From the NCBI RefSeq assembly GCF_001440345.1, contig NZ_LJYX01000019.1, positions 103,054 through 167,053 on the forward strand: 64,000 nucleotides of DNA. Reading direction: 5' to 3'. The first letter of the stretch is position 1, and every line of letters begins with the position of its first letter. Below the pieces are notes generated by a model that saw nothing but the letters and a program-made list of their open reading frames with translations, did no database searches and was not told the DNA's origin. Source of the DNA: Colwellia sp. TT2012 (lineage in GTDB: Bacteria; Pseudomonadota; Gammaproteobacteria; Enterobacterales; Alteromonadaceae). This document shows positions 32,790 through 43,743 of this stretch, piece by piece. Position numbers and translations under genes: made by a program.

Positions 32790-33530
32790 CTAACGAATCG
32801 GTGCCCTAGCTTCCAGCATAAGTTGCTTCATATCACGTACCGCTTTATCTAAGCCATCAATAACTGCACGAGCAATAATGGCATGACCAATATTTAGTTC
32901 AATAATTTCTTTAATGGCAGCAATAGGCTTAACATTAAAATAATTCAAGCCATGGCCCGCATTTACTTTTAAGCCTAAGCTATGTGCATACTTAATACCT
33001 GCCGTTAAACGTTCAAGTTCTATCTGCTGCTCATCTGGTGAGGTGAGATCAGCATAGTGCCCCGTATGAATCTCTATATAAGGAGCTTTACTAGCAACAG
33101 CAGCATCAATTTGTGCTTTATCGGCATCGATAAATAAGCTGACCATTATGCCAGCTGCAGATAACTGTGCCGTTGCCTTAGTAACTTTATCTAATTGGCC
33201 AACAACATCTAAGCCGCCTTCGGTGGTAAGCTCTGCACGCTTTTCTGGTACTAAACAACAAAATTCTGGCTGAACTTCACAGGCAATAGCAATCATTTCA
33301 TCAGTAACAGCCATTTCGAAGTTCATCCGGGTATCTAAGGTCTGCTTTAAGACATGAATATCTCTGTCTTGAATATGGCGCCTATCTTCACGTAAATGGA
33401 CAGTAATACCATCTGCTCCCGCATGTTCTGCCACACTAGCGGCATAGACAGGATCAGGATAACTAGTACCGCGAGCCTGTCTTAACGTGGCGATATGGTC
33501 AACGTTTACACCTAATAATAATTCAGTCAT
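32790..33530 (-). CDS. pdxJ: Pyridoxine 5'-phosphate synthase PdxJ
   Basis: A 246-residue TIM-barrel enzyme that condenses 1-deoxyxylulose 5-phosphate with 3-amino-2-oxopropyl phosphate to make pyridoxine phosphate. [17 protein letters not shown] at the N-terminus, the HLREDRRHI loop with catalytic His and Arg, and the phosphate loop GHAIIARAV are present. It is 45 bp after recO in the lepA-lepB-rnc-era-recO-pdxJ run. The gene acpS, which follows in E. coli, is not next to it here. Confidence 0.96.
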   Translation of the reverse strand: MTELLLGVNVDHIATLRQARGTSYPDPVYAASVAEHAGADGITVHLREDRRHIQDRDIHVLKQTLDTRMNFEMAVTDEMIAIACEVQPEFCCLVPEKRAELTTEGGLDVVGQLDKVTKATAQLSAAGIMVSLFIDADKAQIDAAVASKAPYIEIHTGHYADLTSPDEQQIELERLTAGIKYAHSLGLKVNAGHGLNYFNVKPIAAIKEIIELNIGHAIIARAVIDGLDKAVRDMKQLMLEARAPIR

Positions 33531-33575
33531 TTTATTCTCTTTTTGATTTTTTCTGACGATATAAATAGCTAAAAT

Positions 33576-34280
33576 TTATTTTTTGTTAGCAAAAAGTTTC
33601 CGGCTATTTAATGGTTTATTGCCAAGTAACTGGTTAATAACCTGCCGCATTAACAACTTAAAGGTATAGCTAACCTCTGCTGGTACACTGGTATTACATA
33701 ACGCGTCGCGCTGAGCAATTGCTTGTAAATGGATTTTATCAAAGCAATGAGCACTTTGTTTAGGCATAGCTCCATAGACAGGGACAAAACCTTGCTCGTC
33801 GATATAATGAAAGTGACTAACATCGTGCTCAAATACAGGGCTAAAGTCAAATGATAGCCCTAACTCTTCCAGCAGCGCCAGTTCAAATAAGCGTAATTGT
33901 GGTGCGATGGCTTCTTCTTGAGATAGGGAGGTCAAAGTAGCTTGATATTGACAGAATAGCTGCGGACAAGCTATGTGATCTGTTAACAGACGAATCAACA
34001 ATTCGTTAAGATAAAAAGAACTAAACAGGCTATGTTTTATCAGCGAAAATGATTTGGCAATGGCATCAATTTGGGTGATTAGTTTAACGTTACCATGACC
34101 TTTCAATGTCAATCTTAGCGGTAAAAAAGGCTGAATTAAGCCTTTTTTTATCGAACGCTTAGATTGGCCAACGTAGACCAATGCCGTCACTTTACCATCT
34201 TGCTCAGTTAATAAATCAACTAACAGCTGATTTTCACGATATGGTCGACTATGTAAAACAAATGCGTTTTGTTCAATCAT
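33576..34280 (-). CDS. recO: DNA repair protein RecO
   Basis: A 234-residue recombination mediator that helps load RecA onto SSB-coated gaps with RecR. The N-terminal OB fold begins AFVLHSRPYREN with VDLLTEQDGKVTALVYVG, and the helical C-terminal domain follows. The zinc-binding cysteines found in some RecO proteins are not seen. Its stop is 45 bp before pdxJ and its start is 14 bp after era. Confidence 0.92.
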   Translation of the reverse strand: MIEQNAFVLHSRPYRENQLLVDLLTEQDGKVTALVYVGQSKRSIKKGLIQPFLPLRLTLKGHGNVKLITQIDAIAKSFSLIKHSLFSSFYLNELLIRLLTDHIACPQLFCQYQATLTSLSQEEAIAPQLRLFELALLEELGLSFDFSPVFEHDVSHFHYIDEQGFVPVYGAMPKQSAHCFDKIHLQAIAQRDALCNTSVPAEVSYTFKLLMRQVINQLLGNKPLNSRKLFANKK

Positions 34281-34294
34281 CTACCACATTCCAA

Positions 34295-35212
34295 TTAACC
34301 CGTGTAATCATCACCATAACCTAAGCTGCGTAATGCTCGTTCATCATCTGCCCATCCAGATTTCACTTTCACCCAAGTCTCAAGATATACCTTACTATCA
34401 AATAAATTTTCCATATCACGTCTAGCTTCCTGACCTATGGTTTTCAAGCGTTCACCTTTATTACCAATGACCATACGTTTTTGGGTCTCTCGCTCGACAA
34501 GTATTAAGGCATTAATATGGATAATTCCTTTCTGATCCACCTTAAATTGCTCTATCTCTACCGTAATAGAATATGGCAATTCATCACCGGTAAAACGGAT
34601 AAGTTTTTCACGAATAATTTCAGAAGCCATAAAACGGCTAGAGCGATCGGTGATGTGATCGGCTGGGAACCAAAAATCACCTTTAGCTAACGAGGTTAAA
34701 CATAATTGGCGAATGGTATCAACACCCTGCCCCTTACTTGCAGAGATAGGCACAATATCCCTAAATTCGTGCATCGCTCCTAACGTCTTAAGATGAGGTA
34801 ATAAATCATCTTTGTCCGCGATGTTATCAATTTTATTAACAACCAATATACAAGGAGAACCACTTTGTTTGACTTTAGTTAGTACCAGCTCATCGTCTTG
34901 AGTCCAATGAGTTCCTTCAACTAGGAATACTATTAATTCAACTTCTGCAATGGTACTACTTGCCGCACGGTTCATTAACCTATTGATGGCACGTTTTTCT
35001 TCGGTATGTAAACCTGGGGTATCTACTAATATTGCTTGCCTATTTTCTTCAGTCAATATGCCTAAAATACGATGTCGAGTCGTTTGTGGCTTTTTAGAAG
35101 TAATACTAATCTTTTGCCCTAACATGGCATTTAATAACGTTGATTTACCAACATTGGGGCGACCGACAATAGCAATTAAGCCTGCATAGGTATCTGAGGT
35201 ATCGTTGTGCAT
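34295..35212 (-). CDS. era: GTPase Era
   Basis: A 305-residue GTPase essential for 16S rRNA maturation and 30S assembly. G1 GRPNVGKST, the T of G2 in [10 protein letters not shown]3 DTPGLH and G4 NKID are in the first 170 residues; the C-terminal KH domain has the GKGGxxIK-like [13 protein letters not shown]. Order rnc-era-recO is conserved. It is expected to be co-transcribed with rnc, 72 bp upstream. Confidence 0.96.
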   Translation of the reverse strand: MHNDTSDTYAGLIAIVGRPNVGKSTLLNAMLGQKISITSKKPQTTRHRILGILTEENRQAILVDTPGLHTEEKRAINRLMNRAASSTIAEVELIVFLVEGTHWTQDDELVLTKVKQSGSPCILVVNKIDNIADKDDLLPHLKTLGAMHEFRDIVPISASKGQGVDTIRQLCLTSLAKGDFWFPADHITDRSSRFMASEIIREKLIRFTGDELPYSITVEIEQFKVDQKGIIHINALILVERETQKRMVIGNKGERLKTIGQEARRDMENLFDSKVYLETWVKVKSGWADDERALRSLGYGDDYTG

Positions 35213-35284
35213 AATTTATTTTCTCGTGCTTATTTTTTTGCTGGGTTACTTTTAGTATGTCGGATATTTGCTAATTGGGCTTGT

Positions 35285-35992
35285 TTAAATGTGCTTTTTT
35301 TCCTCATTAGCTTGTTCAATCAATGCGAGTATTTGCTGAGCTGCGGCTTGCTCTGCTTTTCTACGGCTAGTCCCTTTGGCGACAACCTCTTCGCTGATCA
35401 CTGACGTTTGACAACGAACGGTAAACTCTTGGTTATGGGACTGTCCTGTCGTATCAATTACATCATAACTGGGTAAGGGGATTTTTCTCCCTTGTAGAAA
35501 TTCTTGCAAGCGCGTTTTAGGATCTTTTTGTTCATTGCCAGGTTTAATCACCGCCAAGCGACTATCAAACCAACTTAGGATAAGCGCTTTACAGCGATCG
35601 ATAGTAGAATCAAGGTAAACAGCACCAATGATGGCTTCGATGGCATCCTCTAAAATAGACTCTCGACGATGTCCGCCACTTTTCAGCTCCCCTGGACCAA
35701 GTATTAGGTATTCGCCCAAATTAAACTCTCGAGCCACTTCAGCTAAAGTGACTCCCCTTACTAAGCTAGAGCGCATCCGAGTTAAGTCACCCTCATCATG
35801 CTTGGGGAATTTATCAAAAAGGGCCTCTGCAATGACAAAGCCTAAGATAGAGTCCCCAAGGAACTCCAGTCTTTCATTATGAGGTCCTTTGGCACTACGG
35901 TGAGTAAGTGCTTGCACCAACAATGTCGATTCATTAAATTCATAACCAATCTTTTTGGCTAATCGAGCAAGGTTACGAGGATTAATTTTCAC
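35285..35992 (-). CDS. rnc: Ribonuclease III
   Basis: A 235-residue double-strand-specific endoribonuclease for rRNA and mRNA processing. The signature [13 protein letters not shown], with the catalytic acidic residues, and the second acidic site [14 protein letters not shown] are present; the C-terminal 75 residues are a dsRNA-binding domain ([12 protein letters not shown] ... [12 protein letters not shown]). It lies between lepB and era, as in E. coli. Confidence 0.96.
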   Translation of the reverse strand: MKINPRNLARLAKKIGYEFNESTLLVQALTHRSAKGPHNERLEFLGDSILGFVIAEALFDKFPKHDEGDLTRMRSSLVRGVTLAEVAREFNLGEYLILGPGELKSGGHRRESILEDAIEAIIGAVYLDSTIDRCKALILSWFDSRLAVIKPGNEQKDPKTRLQEFLQGRKIPLPSYDVIDTTGQSHNQEFTVRCQTSVISEEVVAKGTSRRKAEQAAAQQILALIEQANEEKKHI

Positions 35993-36030
35993 GATATAAC
36001 TCTATATGCCAGGTAAAAAAAGTAGTCATG

Positions 36031-36963
36031 TTAAATAATAGCGCCTATGCGTTCAAAACGAATACCGGTAGGCAACCATTGCGGTAAAAAACTGTCTTCG
36101 CTGCGATCAAAATCAAAACTCATCCAAATAGCAACGGCCTCACCGACAAGGTTTTCTTCAGGGACAAAGCCCCAAAAACGTCCATCTAAGGAATTATCAC
36201 GGTTATCACCCATGACAAAGTAATGCTTCGCCGGCACTAAGAACTCATCCGCTGCGGTCCCTGATTGCTGGAAGTAATGGCTAACTCGGGCTAAGGTCTG
36301 ACTGTCATTTAATACCTGGTGACTTTTATTTAACATTTTTGCGGTAAATTCATTCATGCCAAACTCAGCATCTGGCCCGTCATATTTACCAATATAACTT
36401 TGCTCTATTTGTTCAAATTCAGGGCACTTGGCATCAGTTTCTAGACAGGCGCGCTTAATATAAAGTAATTTATTTCGGTAAATAATACGATCACCGGGTA
36501 AACCAATCACTCGCTTAATATAGTCAATCCTAGGATCTTGTGGATATTTAAACACCACAACATCACCATGTTCAGGCAAACCGTTTTCAAGAAACTTATG
36601 TCTAAAAACAGGATCTTTTAAGCCATAATTGAATTTATTCACTAGAATAAAATCACCATCAAGTAAGGTTGGCATCATTGAGCCAGAAGGTATTTGAAAG
36701 GGTTCGTATATAAAAGAGCGTAAAATTAAAACAAAGGCTATTACCGGAAAAATTTGTATCGCTGTATCAACTAAGGGTGATGGCTCTGTTAAGGTAGCTA
36801 ATGCCTGAGGAGTTAACTCAGCAGCGGATATTTCTTTCGCTGAAACCTCAGCGAAAGCAGCTTTGAGCTTACGCTGTGGTGCTAAGTAAAACTTATCAGC
36901 AAACCACACGACTCCTGTTAACCCAGTGATTATCACTAAGATAATCGAAAAATAAACGGCCAT
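36031..36963 (-). CDS. lepB: Signal peptidase I
   Basis: A 310-residue inner-membrane serine/lysine protease that removes signal peptides. Two N-terminal membrane segments (about residues 3-22 and 72-90), then the catalytic Ser in PSGSMMPTLL and Lys in DYIKRVIGLPGD, and the box MGDNRDNSLDGRFWG. It lies 90 bp after lepA. An Ala/Glu-rich cytoplasmic loop between the segments is normal for the family. Confidence 0.95.
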   Translation of the reverse strand: MAVYFSIILVIITGLTGVVWFADKFYLAPQRKLKAAFAEVSAKEISAAELTPQALATLTEPSPLVDTAIQIFPVIAFVLILRSFIYEPFQIPSGSMMPTLLDGDFILVNKFNYGLKDPVFRHKFLENGLPEHGDVVVFKYPQDPRIDYIKRVIGLPGDRIIYRNKLLYIKRACLETDAKCPEFEQIEQSYIGKYDGPDAEFGMNEFTAKMLNKSHQVLNDSQTLARVSHYFQQSGTAADEFLVPAKHYFVMGDNRDNSLDGRFWGFVPEENLVGEAVAIWMSFDFDRSEDSFLPQWLPTGIRFERIGAII

Positions 36964-37053
36964 ACTATTCCTATTTTAAAATGATATTATGCAAAAATTA
37001 GCGACAGCAATGCTTTACTCGTACTAATTTTAATTTTGGCGTCACGGCTTGAA

Positions 37054-38844
37054 CTAACTATCAAGCTTAAGTACAGCTAAAAATGCTTCTTGTGGTACTT
37101 CAACATTACCCACTTGCTTCATGCGTTTTTTACCATCCTTTTGCTTTTGCAAAAGCTTTTTCTTACGACTAATATCACCGCCGTAACATTTAGCCGTAAC
37201 ATTTTTACGTAATTGTTTAACGGTTGTTCTCGCAATAACGTTATTGCCAATAGCCGCTTGAATAGCAATATCAAACTGCTGACGATGAATCAACTCTTTA
37301 AGTTTATCAACTAATAAACGTCCACGTGCGGCTGAATGAGTTCTATGGGTGATCATAGCTAAAGCATCGACTCTGTCACCATTGATCATGACATCCACTC
37401 GCACCATATCGGCAGTCTGAAATCTAATAAAATTATAATCCAGTGAGGCATAACCACGACTGGTAGATTTGAGTTTGTCAAAAAAGTCCATCACCACTTC
37501 AGCCATCGGTAATTCATAAGTAACGGCTACTTGATTACCATGATAAATAATATCTTTTTGTACACCACGTTTTTCAATACATAGCTTAATAACATTACCC
37601 AAATATTCTTGTGGTACTAATATATTTGCTTGAACAATGGGCTCACGAATTTCATCAATATTATTAACTGCAGGCAAATCGGCAGGGTTATCAATAGATA
37701 AAAGATCACCATTAGTACAGACAATTTCATAATTTACCGTTGGCGCTGTGGTAATTAAATCAAGATCATATTCACGAGCAAGGCGCTCTTGAATGATTTC
37801 CATGTGCAACATGCCAAGGAAACCGATACGAAAACCAAAACCTAAGGCGGATGAGCTTTCTGGTTCAAAAAATAAAGAGGCATCGTTAAGGCTTAATTTA
37901 TTCAATGCATCTCTAAAATTTTCATAATCTTCAGAGCTTATTGGAAATATACCTGCGTAAACTTGTGGCTGAGCTTTAGCAAAACCCTTTAATGGCTCAG
38001 ACGCTTCTTTTTTACTGATAGTGATAGTATCGCCCACTGGCGCACCGTGAATTTCTTTGATGCCGGCAATAATAAAGCCAACTTCACCTGTTCTTAAAAT
38101 GCCCGTTTCTTTTTGTTTTGGGGTGAATATACCGATTTTATCGATTTGGTGAACTTGCCCAGTCGACATCACCAACATTTTATCGCCTTTTTTAACTTCA
38201 CCATTCATTATTCGAACCAGTGAAACAACACCTTGGTAATTATCAAACCATGAGTCAACAATCAAAGCTTGTAATGGTGCATCTCTATCACCTTTTGGTG
38301 GCGGGATATTTTCAACGATAGTTTCTAATACATCTTCAATGCCCAAACCTGTTTTAGCCGAGCAAGTTACGGCATCCGTAGCATCAATACCAATGATATG
38401 TTCTATTTCTTCAGCAACACGTTCCGGATCGGCTTGCGGTAAATCAATTTTATTTAAAATTGGAATAACTTCTAAATCCATTTCAATGGCGGTATAGCAG
38501 TTAGCAACGGTTTGTGCTTCCACACCTTGCCCTGCATCTACCACCAACAAAGCGCCTTCACAGGAGGCCAAAGAACGTGAGACTTCATAGGAGAAATCGA
38601 CATGACCGGGAGTATCAATAAAATTTAGTTGGTAAGTTTCACCATCTTTTGCTTTATAGTCTAAGGTAACACTTTGCGCTTTAATGGTAATACCACGCTC
38701 TTTTTCTATATCCATAGAATCAAGCACTTGCGCTTCCATTTCTCGGTCTTCTAAACCACCGCAATGTTGTATTAGACGGTCAGCAAGCGTTGATTTACCG
38801 TGATCAATGTGGGCAATAATTGAGAAATTTCGAATATTTTTCAT
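37054..38844 (-). CDS. lepA: Elongation factor 4 (LepA)
   Basis: A 596-residue translation GTPase: G1 [10 protein letters not shown]2 RGIT, G3 DTPGHVDF, G4 NKID near the N-terminus, followed by EF-G-like domains and the LepA-specific C-terminal domain ([23 protein letters not shown]). LepA binds ribosomes and acts in initiation or back-translocation. It is first in the lepA-lepB-rnc-era-recO-pdxJ run, 120 bp after rseC. Confidence 0.97.
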   Translation of the reverse strand: MKNIRNFSIIAHIDHGKSTLADRLIQHCGGLEDREMEAQVLDSMDIEKERGITIKAQSVTLDYKAKDGETYQLNFIDTPGHVDFSYEVSRSLASCEGALLVVDAGQGVEAQTVANCYTAIEMDLEVIPILNKIDLPQADPERVAEEIEHIIGIDATDAVTCSAKTGLGIEDVLETIVENIPPPKGDRDAPLQALIVDSWFDNYQGVVSLVRIMNGEVKKGDKMLVMSTGQVHQIDKIGIFTPKQKETGILRTGEVGFIIAGIKEIHGAPVGDTITISKKEASEPLKGFAKAQPQVYAGIFPISSEDYENFRDALNKLSLNDASLFFEPESSSALGFGFRIGFLGMLHMEIIQERLAREYDLDLITTAPTVNYEIVCTNGDLLSIDNPADLPAVNNIDEIREPIVQANILVPQEYLGNVIKLCIEKRGVQKDIIYHGNQVAVTYELPMAEVVMDFFDKLKSTSRGYASLDYNFIRFQTADMVRVDVMINGDRVDALAMITHRTHSAARGRLLVDKLKELIHRQQFDIAIQAAIGNNVIARTTVKQLRKNVTAKCYGGDISRKKKLLQKQKDGKKRMKQVGNVEVPQEAFLAVLKLDS

Positions 38845-38964
38845 AAAAGGCAGTCAAATAAAAAGCGTTAAAATAATATAATGGCGTGATTTTAACGAAT
38901 TAACTGCCTTGGGGCTATCTTTTGTTCAGATATCTTTTGTTTCAAGCCGTAACAGACTAAGACT

Positions 38965-39444
38965 TTATTTACCTTGGCTTGGCGAAGGAACAACTTCAAT
39001 TATCTTAGGCTGTAAGTTTTCACTATTTTTTCCTTGTTTTTGCTTAAACTTAGCCAGCCTATAACCTAAGTAGCCTCCTATTAAACCCAAACCTAGTGCA
39101 ATTAATTCATGGGCTAATATTTGCTGGTTAACCAGCCATTGCCCGACGGCGGAAAACGTAATCAAGCCAAATAAAGGTAGTAAATATACTTGACCGGCGC
39201 TCGATAATACATGTTTTTCCGGCAAAGTTAATACGACACTATCACCCAGTTTTAAGGTTTGACCAATAACATTACGATCATAGGGTAACGTTAGGGTAAG
39301 CTTGGCTTGTGGCAGTGCTTTAGCGATTTGGCCACTACCACAGCTATCAACTTGTGCACAACCACTACATGCTGATTTTATTTGACTGGTAACGGTTACT
39401 TGCCCCGCTTCAATAGCAACGACATTGGCGAGCTCTTTAATCAT
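38965..39444 (-). CDS. rseC: RseC, SoxR-reducing system/sigma-E modulator
   Basis: A 159-residue inner-membrane protein with four clustered cysteines near residue 25-35 (SACSGCAQVDSCG plus context), which may hold an iron-sulphur cluster, and two membrane segments (about residues 80-100 and 110-130). It is the last gene of rpoE-rseA-rseB-rseC and starts one base after the rseB stop region. RseC helps reduce SoxR in E. coli. Confidence 0.9.
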   Translation of the reverse strand: MIKELANVVAIEAGQVTVTSQIKSACSGCAQVDSCGSGQIAKALPQAKLTLTLPYDRNVIGQTLKLGDSVVLTLPEKHVLSSAGQVYLLPLFGLITFSAVGQWLVNQQILAHELIALGLGLIGGYLGYRLAKFKQKQGKNSENLQPKIIEVVPSPSQGK

Positions 39445-39445
39445 C

Positions 39446-40453
39446 TTACTGCTCCCTTATCACACCTTGAGTATTGTTGATTACCTTCACTTTTGTTACA
39501 GCAACAATAGATTCGGCAATTTTTTTAGCTGTAGCTAAAGGAATAGCTCCAACCACGCCAACCTCAATGCCTTGAATGATATGATTGAAGATCATTGTTG
39601 CGCCATCACTTGCATATTCAGGCGCTCTAAAGGTTTCCTGACTAGAGCTTACATAGACAGATATTTCAACTAATCCATCTGAAAACAGCATAAATTCAAC
39701 GGCTTTATCATCACCTTGGTGATAGTTATTTAGCTGATGTTGGTTAGATTTTATCATAGCAAAGCCTTGTGGTAACCAATCAACTTGCCAAGAAAAAGTT
39801 TTATTTTTCTGCTGATTATTTAACTTAATAACGGCCGGTAATTCAGATGATTGCAATTGCACTAAGTTTTCCGATAACTTCTCACTCACTTCGAGGTGGG
39901 TAAATTGAATTTGCTCAAGTAACAGCCCTTGACGTGTCAATATCGCCATTTTTAACAACAGACCAGTCTGCTTATCAAGCCAAAGCCAATAACTATAACG
40001 GTACTTATCTTTTGCGACAATACGTACCAGTTGAGCAACTCGGCCCAACACTCGACTACGACCGACAGAGATAAAACGATAGTTTTCTTCAATCGCGCTA
40101 ATATCACCGCGAAGAATAGTGGGGATAGGGCTTTTAACATTATTAGAAATAATGGAATAAGGTTCTTGTTCGGGTTCGATATAGCTAATAATATCCCCTT
40201 GGCGCAATATATCACGGCGAGGGCCGTTAAGGCGGGAAAAAATCTCTAACTCTTGATTATCTTCGCTAATGCCATGCAACCAATGATAGGGCTCGGCATG
40301 ATTATTTTTAACAACAACAAAAGAGGTGGTAAAATTTAGCTGACGTAATGATTTTGATAGTTGCTCTAACCAAAGCATAGCTGACTCTGTATCAGTAGCT
40401 ATAGCTGATACATTAACGCTTAACAGCAATAACAAAAGTGCCGAAAATTTCAT
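39446..40453 (-). CDS. rseB: Sigma-E factor regulatory protein RseB (MucB)
   Basis: A 335-residue periplasmic protein with a signal peptide (about residues 1-18, cleaved near VSA/IA). The N-terminal domain is lipoprotein-carrier-like and the C-terminal domain binds RseA, shielding it from DegS and acting as a sensor of envelope lipids. The neighbouring rseA and rseC fix the identity; sequence similarity to E. coli RseB is visible in MLWLEQLSKSLRQLNF and the WLPQGF turn. Confidence 0.93.
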   Translation of the reverse strand: MKFSALLLLLLSVNVSAIATDTESAMLWLEQLSKSLRQLNFTTSFVVVKNNHAEPYHWLHGISEDNQELEIFSRLNGPRRDILRQGDIISYIEPEQEPYSIISNNVKSPIPTILRGDISAIEENYRFISVGRSRVLGRVAQLVRIVAKDKYRYSYWLWLDKQTGLLLKMAILTRQGLLLEQIQFTHLEVSEKLSENLVQLQSSELPAVIKLNNQQKNKTFSWQVDWLPQGFAMIKSNQHQLNNYHQGDDKAVEFMLFSDGLVEISVYVSSSQETFRAPEYASDGATMIFNHIIQGIEVGVVGAIPLATAKKIAESIVAVTKVKVINNTQGVIREQ

Positions 40454-40509
40454 AGGTTCTCAAAGATGGTGGCTGAAAGTTTAATTATCAACTAATTCAG
40501 CCAATCAAG

Positions 40510-41214
40510 CTATTTTATATTGCTGCCTAATTTAACTTGTTGATTATGATCTTTTAACAGCGCGTGTAAACGGCGCTGTTGTGCCGCTCTTTCGGCAGCT
40601 AACTGCTCGTTCAGTATTTTTTGGCTTTGCTGGTTTGATTCACCTTGAGGTGATTGCAAGCTAAAGCTTACTGGGTTGGCATACCCAATTAAAGGCATGG
40701 TTTGCACCACTTGGCTTGGTGTTACTGAAAATGAGTTTTCTGCAACATTATTTTGTACACCAACAATCATTAAAGCGGCTGCTGAAGCGGCAATAGCAAC
40801 CTGCCCCATGGGTTTAACAAAACTGGATACTTTGGTTTTAAAACGACTTATTGCGTCGATAACAGAGTGGGTATTTTTCACCGTGCTGCTTGCTGGTAAA
40901 TGGACATTATCGGCAGAAGATGAGCCATTACCTTTCGCATCTTGCTGTACAAATACTTGTGTAGATGAGTTAGGTGATAATATCGTGGCCTCGAGAGCAA
41001 TTGCTGCTGAAATTGTTTTACTTAAGTCGAGCTGCAGTGACTGAGGTACCTCATCACGTAATACATCACCGATTAAGTGATAGGTTTGCCAAGTACTTGA
41101 TAAGTGTTCATCCTTAAGCATATTATCAACTAAGTTCGCACTGACACTACCGTCTGTTGATGGCGAGTAGTTATCCACTAATGAAGATATTGACTCTGAT
41201 TTAATTTCACTCAT
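40510..41214 (-). CDS. rseA: Sigma-E anti-sigma factor RseA
   Basis: A 234-residue single-span inner-membrane protein. The cytoplasmic part (residues 1 to about 130, with the family block TWQTYHLIGDVLRDE) binds sigma-E; one membrane segment lies near residues 137-155 (VAIAASAAALMIVGVQ); the periplasmic part is Gln-rich with AAERAAQQRRLHALLKDH at the end. Under envelope stress DegS and RseP cleave it. It is translated from 47 bp after the rpoE stop. Confidence 0.93.
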   Translation of the reverse strand: MSEIKSESISSLVDNYSPSTDGSVSANLVDNMLKDEHLSSTWQTYHLIGDVLRDEVPQSLQLDLSKTISAAIALEATILSPNSSTQVFVQQDAKGNGSSSADNVHLPASSTVKNTHSVIDAISRFKTKVSSFVKPMGQVAIAASAAALMIVGVQNNVAENSFSVTPSQVVQTMPLIGYANPVSFSLQSPQGESNQQSQKILNEQLAAERAAQQRRLHALLKDHNQQVKLGSNIK

Positions 41215-41261
41215 ACTTTTACCTTAAAAACATCGGGTTAAATTTTTCTTTCACAAATGAC

Positions 41262-41888
41262 TTAATTACTTTTTTGTAATAAGGGTCTAATTTTCTTGTC
41301 TATGGCATCACGTGCTCTAAATATACGTGAACGCACGGTTCCTACTGGACACTCCATTATCGTCGCAATTTCTTCATAGCTTAAACCTTCGATTTCTCGA
41401 AAATTAATCGCTAACCTTAAATCTTCGGGTAATGACGCCATGGTACTAAAGATAATGGTCTTAATTTCCGCGGTAAGTAAGATCTTTTCAGGAGAGGCAT
41501 TCTCTCGTAAAGCACCACCAGCATCATAAAGCTCCGCATCATCGATTTCTACATCGTTACTTGGCGGTTTACGAGCAAGCGCCACGCTGTGGTTTTTTGC
41601 ACAATTAACCGCAATACGATAGAGCCAAGTATAAAAAGCACTTTCACCTCTAAAATTAGGTAATGCTCTATAGGCTTTAATAAAAGCCTCTTGTACTATA
41701 TCGGGTACGTCGCTATGATTTTTAACATAACGACTCACTAAATTGGCAACTTTGTGCTGATATTTAGTTACCAATAGGTTAAACGCATTTTTATCGCCAC
41801 GCTGAACCCGCTCAACTAATTGTTGATCTATATTTAATTCGCTCTTTTGAGCCATATCCTTTAACACTGACAATTGATTTGTACTCAT
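41262..41888 (-). CDS. rpoE: RNA polymerase sigma-E factor
   Basis: A 208-residue ECF sigma factor for the envelope-stress response. Region 2 FNLLVTKYQHKVANLVSRY, the -10-reading DVPDIVQEAFIKAYRAL and region 4 LSYEEIATIMECPVGTVRSRIFRAR match E. coli RpoE closely. The ATG at 41888 (MSTNQLSV) is chosen because GGA precedes it, because it gives nearly the normal length, and because a sigma-E-type promoter lies between it and the more distal frame-open start at 41972. The N-terminus is about 14 residues longer than in E. coli. It is divergent from nadB. Confidence 0.94.
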   Translation of the reverse strand: MSTNQLSVLKDMAQKSELNIDQQLVERVQRGDKNAFNLLVTKYQHKVANLVSRYVKNHSDVPDIVQEAFIKAYRALPNFRGESAFYTWLYRIAVNCAKNHSVALARKPPSNDVEIDDAELYDAGGALRENASPEKILLTAEIKTIIFSTMASLPEDLRLAINFREIEGLSYEEIATIMECPVGTVRSRIFRARDAIDKKIRPLLQKSN

Positions 41889-41920
41889 ATTTTCCATTGG
41901 CTCATAACAAACGCATAAAA

Positions 41921-41948
41921 TAAGACTTATGTTTTGATAAAAAGTTCT
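41921..41948 (-). promoter_or_regulatory. Candidate sigma-E autoregulatory promoter of rpoE
   Basis: On the minus strand AGAACTT (-35, 41948-41942), exactly 16 bp, then TCTTA (-10, 41925-41921). This resembles the sigma-E consensus GGAACTT-N16-TCAAA and sits 33 bp upstream of the rpoE ATG. E. coli rpoE has a promoter of this kind. Confidence 0.45.
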
Positions 41949-42123
41949 TTTTATTTTTGATCTTTTTAACAATGTGAATTATTGGTTTATCGAGCAATGA
42001 TATTATTAATGCCAGAGGGTATTAAAACGCTATTATCTGGCGGCTTATATCTATGTATTATAGAATACCTCAAACTCCTTAACTTATATATTCGCTTTAA
42101 CAGCAGAATTTAACCAATACCGC

Positions 42124-43731
42124 ATGACCCAACAAAATAATTGTGATGTTTTAATCATCGGCAGTGGCGCCGCAGGTTTAACTTTAGCGCTACATCTAGC
42201 TAAAAATGCCGATGTGGTAATTTTAAGTAAAGGGCCATTAAACGAAGGCTCTACTTTTTATGCTCAAGGTGGAATTGCCGCGGTATTTGATGAAAATGAT
42301 AGTGTTACTGCTCATATTGAAGATACTTTAATTGCCGGTGCCGGCCTATGTGACGAAGAAATCGTTCGCTTTACCATTGAAAATGCTAAATCTTGCCTAG
42401 AGTGGCTAATAAGCCAAGGTGTCGCCTTTGATAAAGAGCAAGGTAATAATGGCGCAGAGCGCTATCATTTAACGCGCGAAGGTGGCCATAGCCATCGCAG
42501 GATTTTACATGCGGCTGATGCTACTGGGCAAGCAATTCAACTTACTTTAGCCGAGCAAGTTAAGCAACATTCTCGTATACGCATATTTGAACGCTTTAAT
42601 GCCATAGACCTTATTTGTCAGCCTAGCTCCACGGCTAATCAAGGTAAACAATGTATTGGTGCTTATATATGGAATAGAAATACTGAAAAAGTAGAAAGTA
42701 TTTATGCACAAAAAACTATTTTGGCTACTGGTGGCGCCAGTAAAGTTTACCAATATACCTCGAATCCTGATGTAGCCAGTGGTGATGGTATTGCGATGGC
42801 ATGGCGTGCTGGCTGTCGCGTTGCCAATATGGAGTTTAATCAATTTCATCCAACCTGTTTATTTCATCCTTCAGCGGGTACTTTTTTATTAACAGAAGCA
42901 CTGCGCGGCGAAGGCGCCAAGTTAAGACGCCCTGATGGCAGTCGTTTTATGCCCGACTTTGACGAACGTGCCGAATTAGCACCGCGTGATATTGTCGCTC
43001 GGGCTATTGATTATGAAATGAAACGTTTAGGTGCTGATTGTATGTACCTTGATATTAGTCACAAATCCAGTGAATTTATCAAACAGCACTTCCCTACTAT
43101 TTATGAAAAAACCATGTCTTTGGGCATTGATATCACTAAACAACCCATTCCTATCGTACCAGCCGCGCATTATACCTGTGGCGGAGTGATGGTGGATAAA
43201 CAAGGAAAAACGGATATTAGCCAACTTTATGCCATTGGTGAAATGTCATATACCGGCTTGCACGGTGCCAATCGTTTAGCGAGTAATTCATTGCTCGAAT
43301 GCCTGGTCTTTGCCCGCGCTGCAGCTGTCGAGATTAGTGCAACGTTAAAACAAGATAATCGATATTTAACCCTACCGCCATGGGATGAAAGCCGCGTAAC
43401 CGACTCGGATGAAGAAGTTGTTATTCAACATAATTGGCACGAACTCAGATTATTTATGTGGGATTATGTCGGCATTGTCCGGACAACAAAACGCCTTGAG
43501 CGAGCATTACATCGAGTAGAGTTATTACAACAAGAAATTGAAGATTATTACCAGAACTTTAAAGTAAGTAATAATTTACTTGAATTAAGAAACTTAGTGC
43601 AAGTAGCTGAGCTCATCATAAAGTGTGCCATGGAGCGAAAAGAAAGTAGAGGCTTGCATTACACGTTAGATTACCCAGATATGTTACCTACCGCTCAACC
43701 AACAATCCTTTCACCCGTTAATCTAAGCTAA
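42124..43731 (+). CDS. nadB: L-aspartate oxidase
   Basis: A 535-residue flavoenzyme oxidising L-aspartate to iminoaspartate, the first step of de novo NAD synthesis. FAD loop [16 protein letters not shown] at the N-terminus, [17 protein letters not shown] with active-site His/Arg, and FNQFHPTCL and [24 protein letters not shown] (parts) of the fumarate-reductase-like fold. It is divergent from rpoE, as in E. coli, and ends 12 bp from the convergent ygfX. Confidence 0.96.
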   Translation: MTQQNNCDVLIIGSGAAGLTLALHLAKNADVVILSKGPLNEGSTFYAQGGIAAVFDENDSVTAHIEDTLIAGAGLCDEEIVRFTIENAKSCLEWLISQGVAFDKEQGNNGAERYHLTREGGHSHRRILHAADATGQAIQLTLAEQVKQHSRIRIFERFNAIDLICQPSSTANQGKQCIGAYIWNRNTEKVESIYAQKTILATGGASKVYQYTSNPDVASGDGIAMAWRAGCRVANMEFNQFHPTCLFHPSAGTFLLTEALRGEGAKLRRPDGSRFMPDFDERAELAPRDIVARAIDYEMKRLGADCMYLDISHKSSEFIKQHFPTIYEKTMSLGIDITKQPIPIVPAAHYTCGGVMVDKQGKTDISQLYAIGEMSYTGLHGANRLASNSLLECLVFARAAAVEISATLKQDNRYLTLPPWDESRVTDSDEEVVIQHNWHELRLFMWDYVGIVRTTKRLERALHRVELLQQEIEDYYQNFKVSNNLLELRNLVQVAELIIKCAMERKESRGLHYTLDYPDMLPTAQPTILSPVNLS

Positions 43732-43743
43732 TAATATGCGTCT

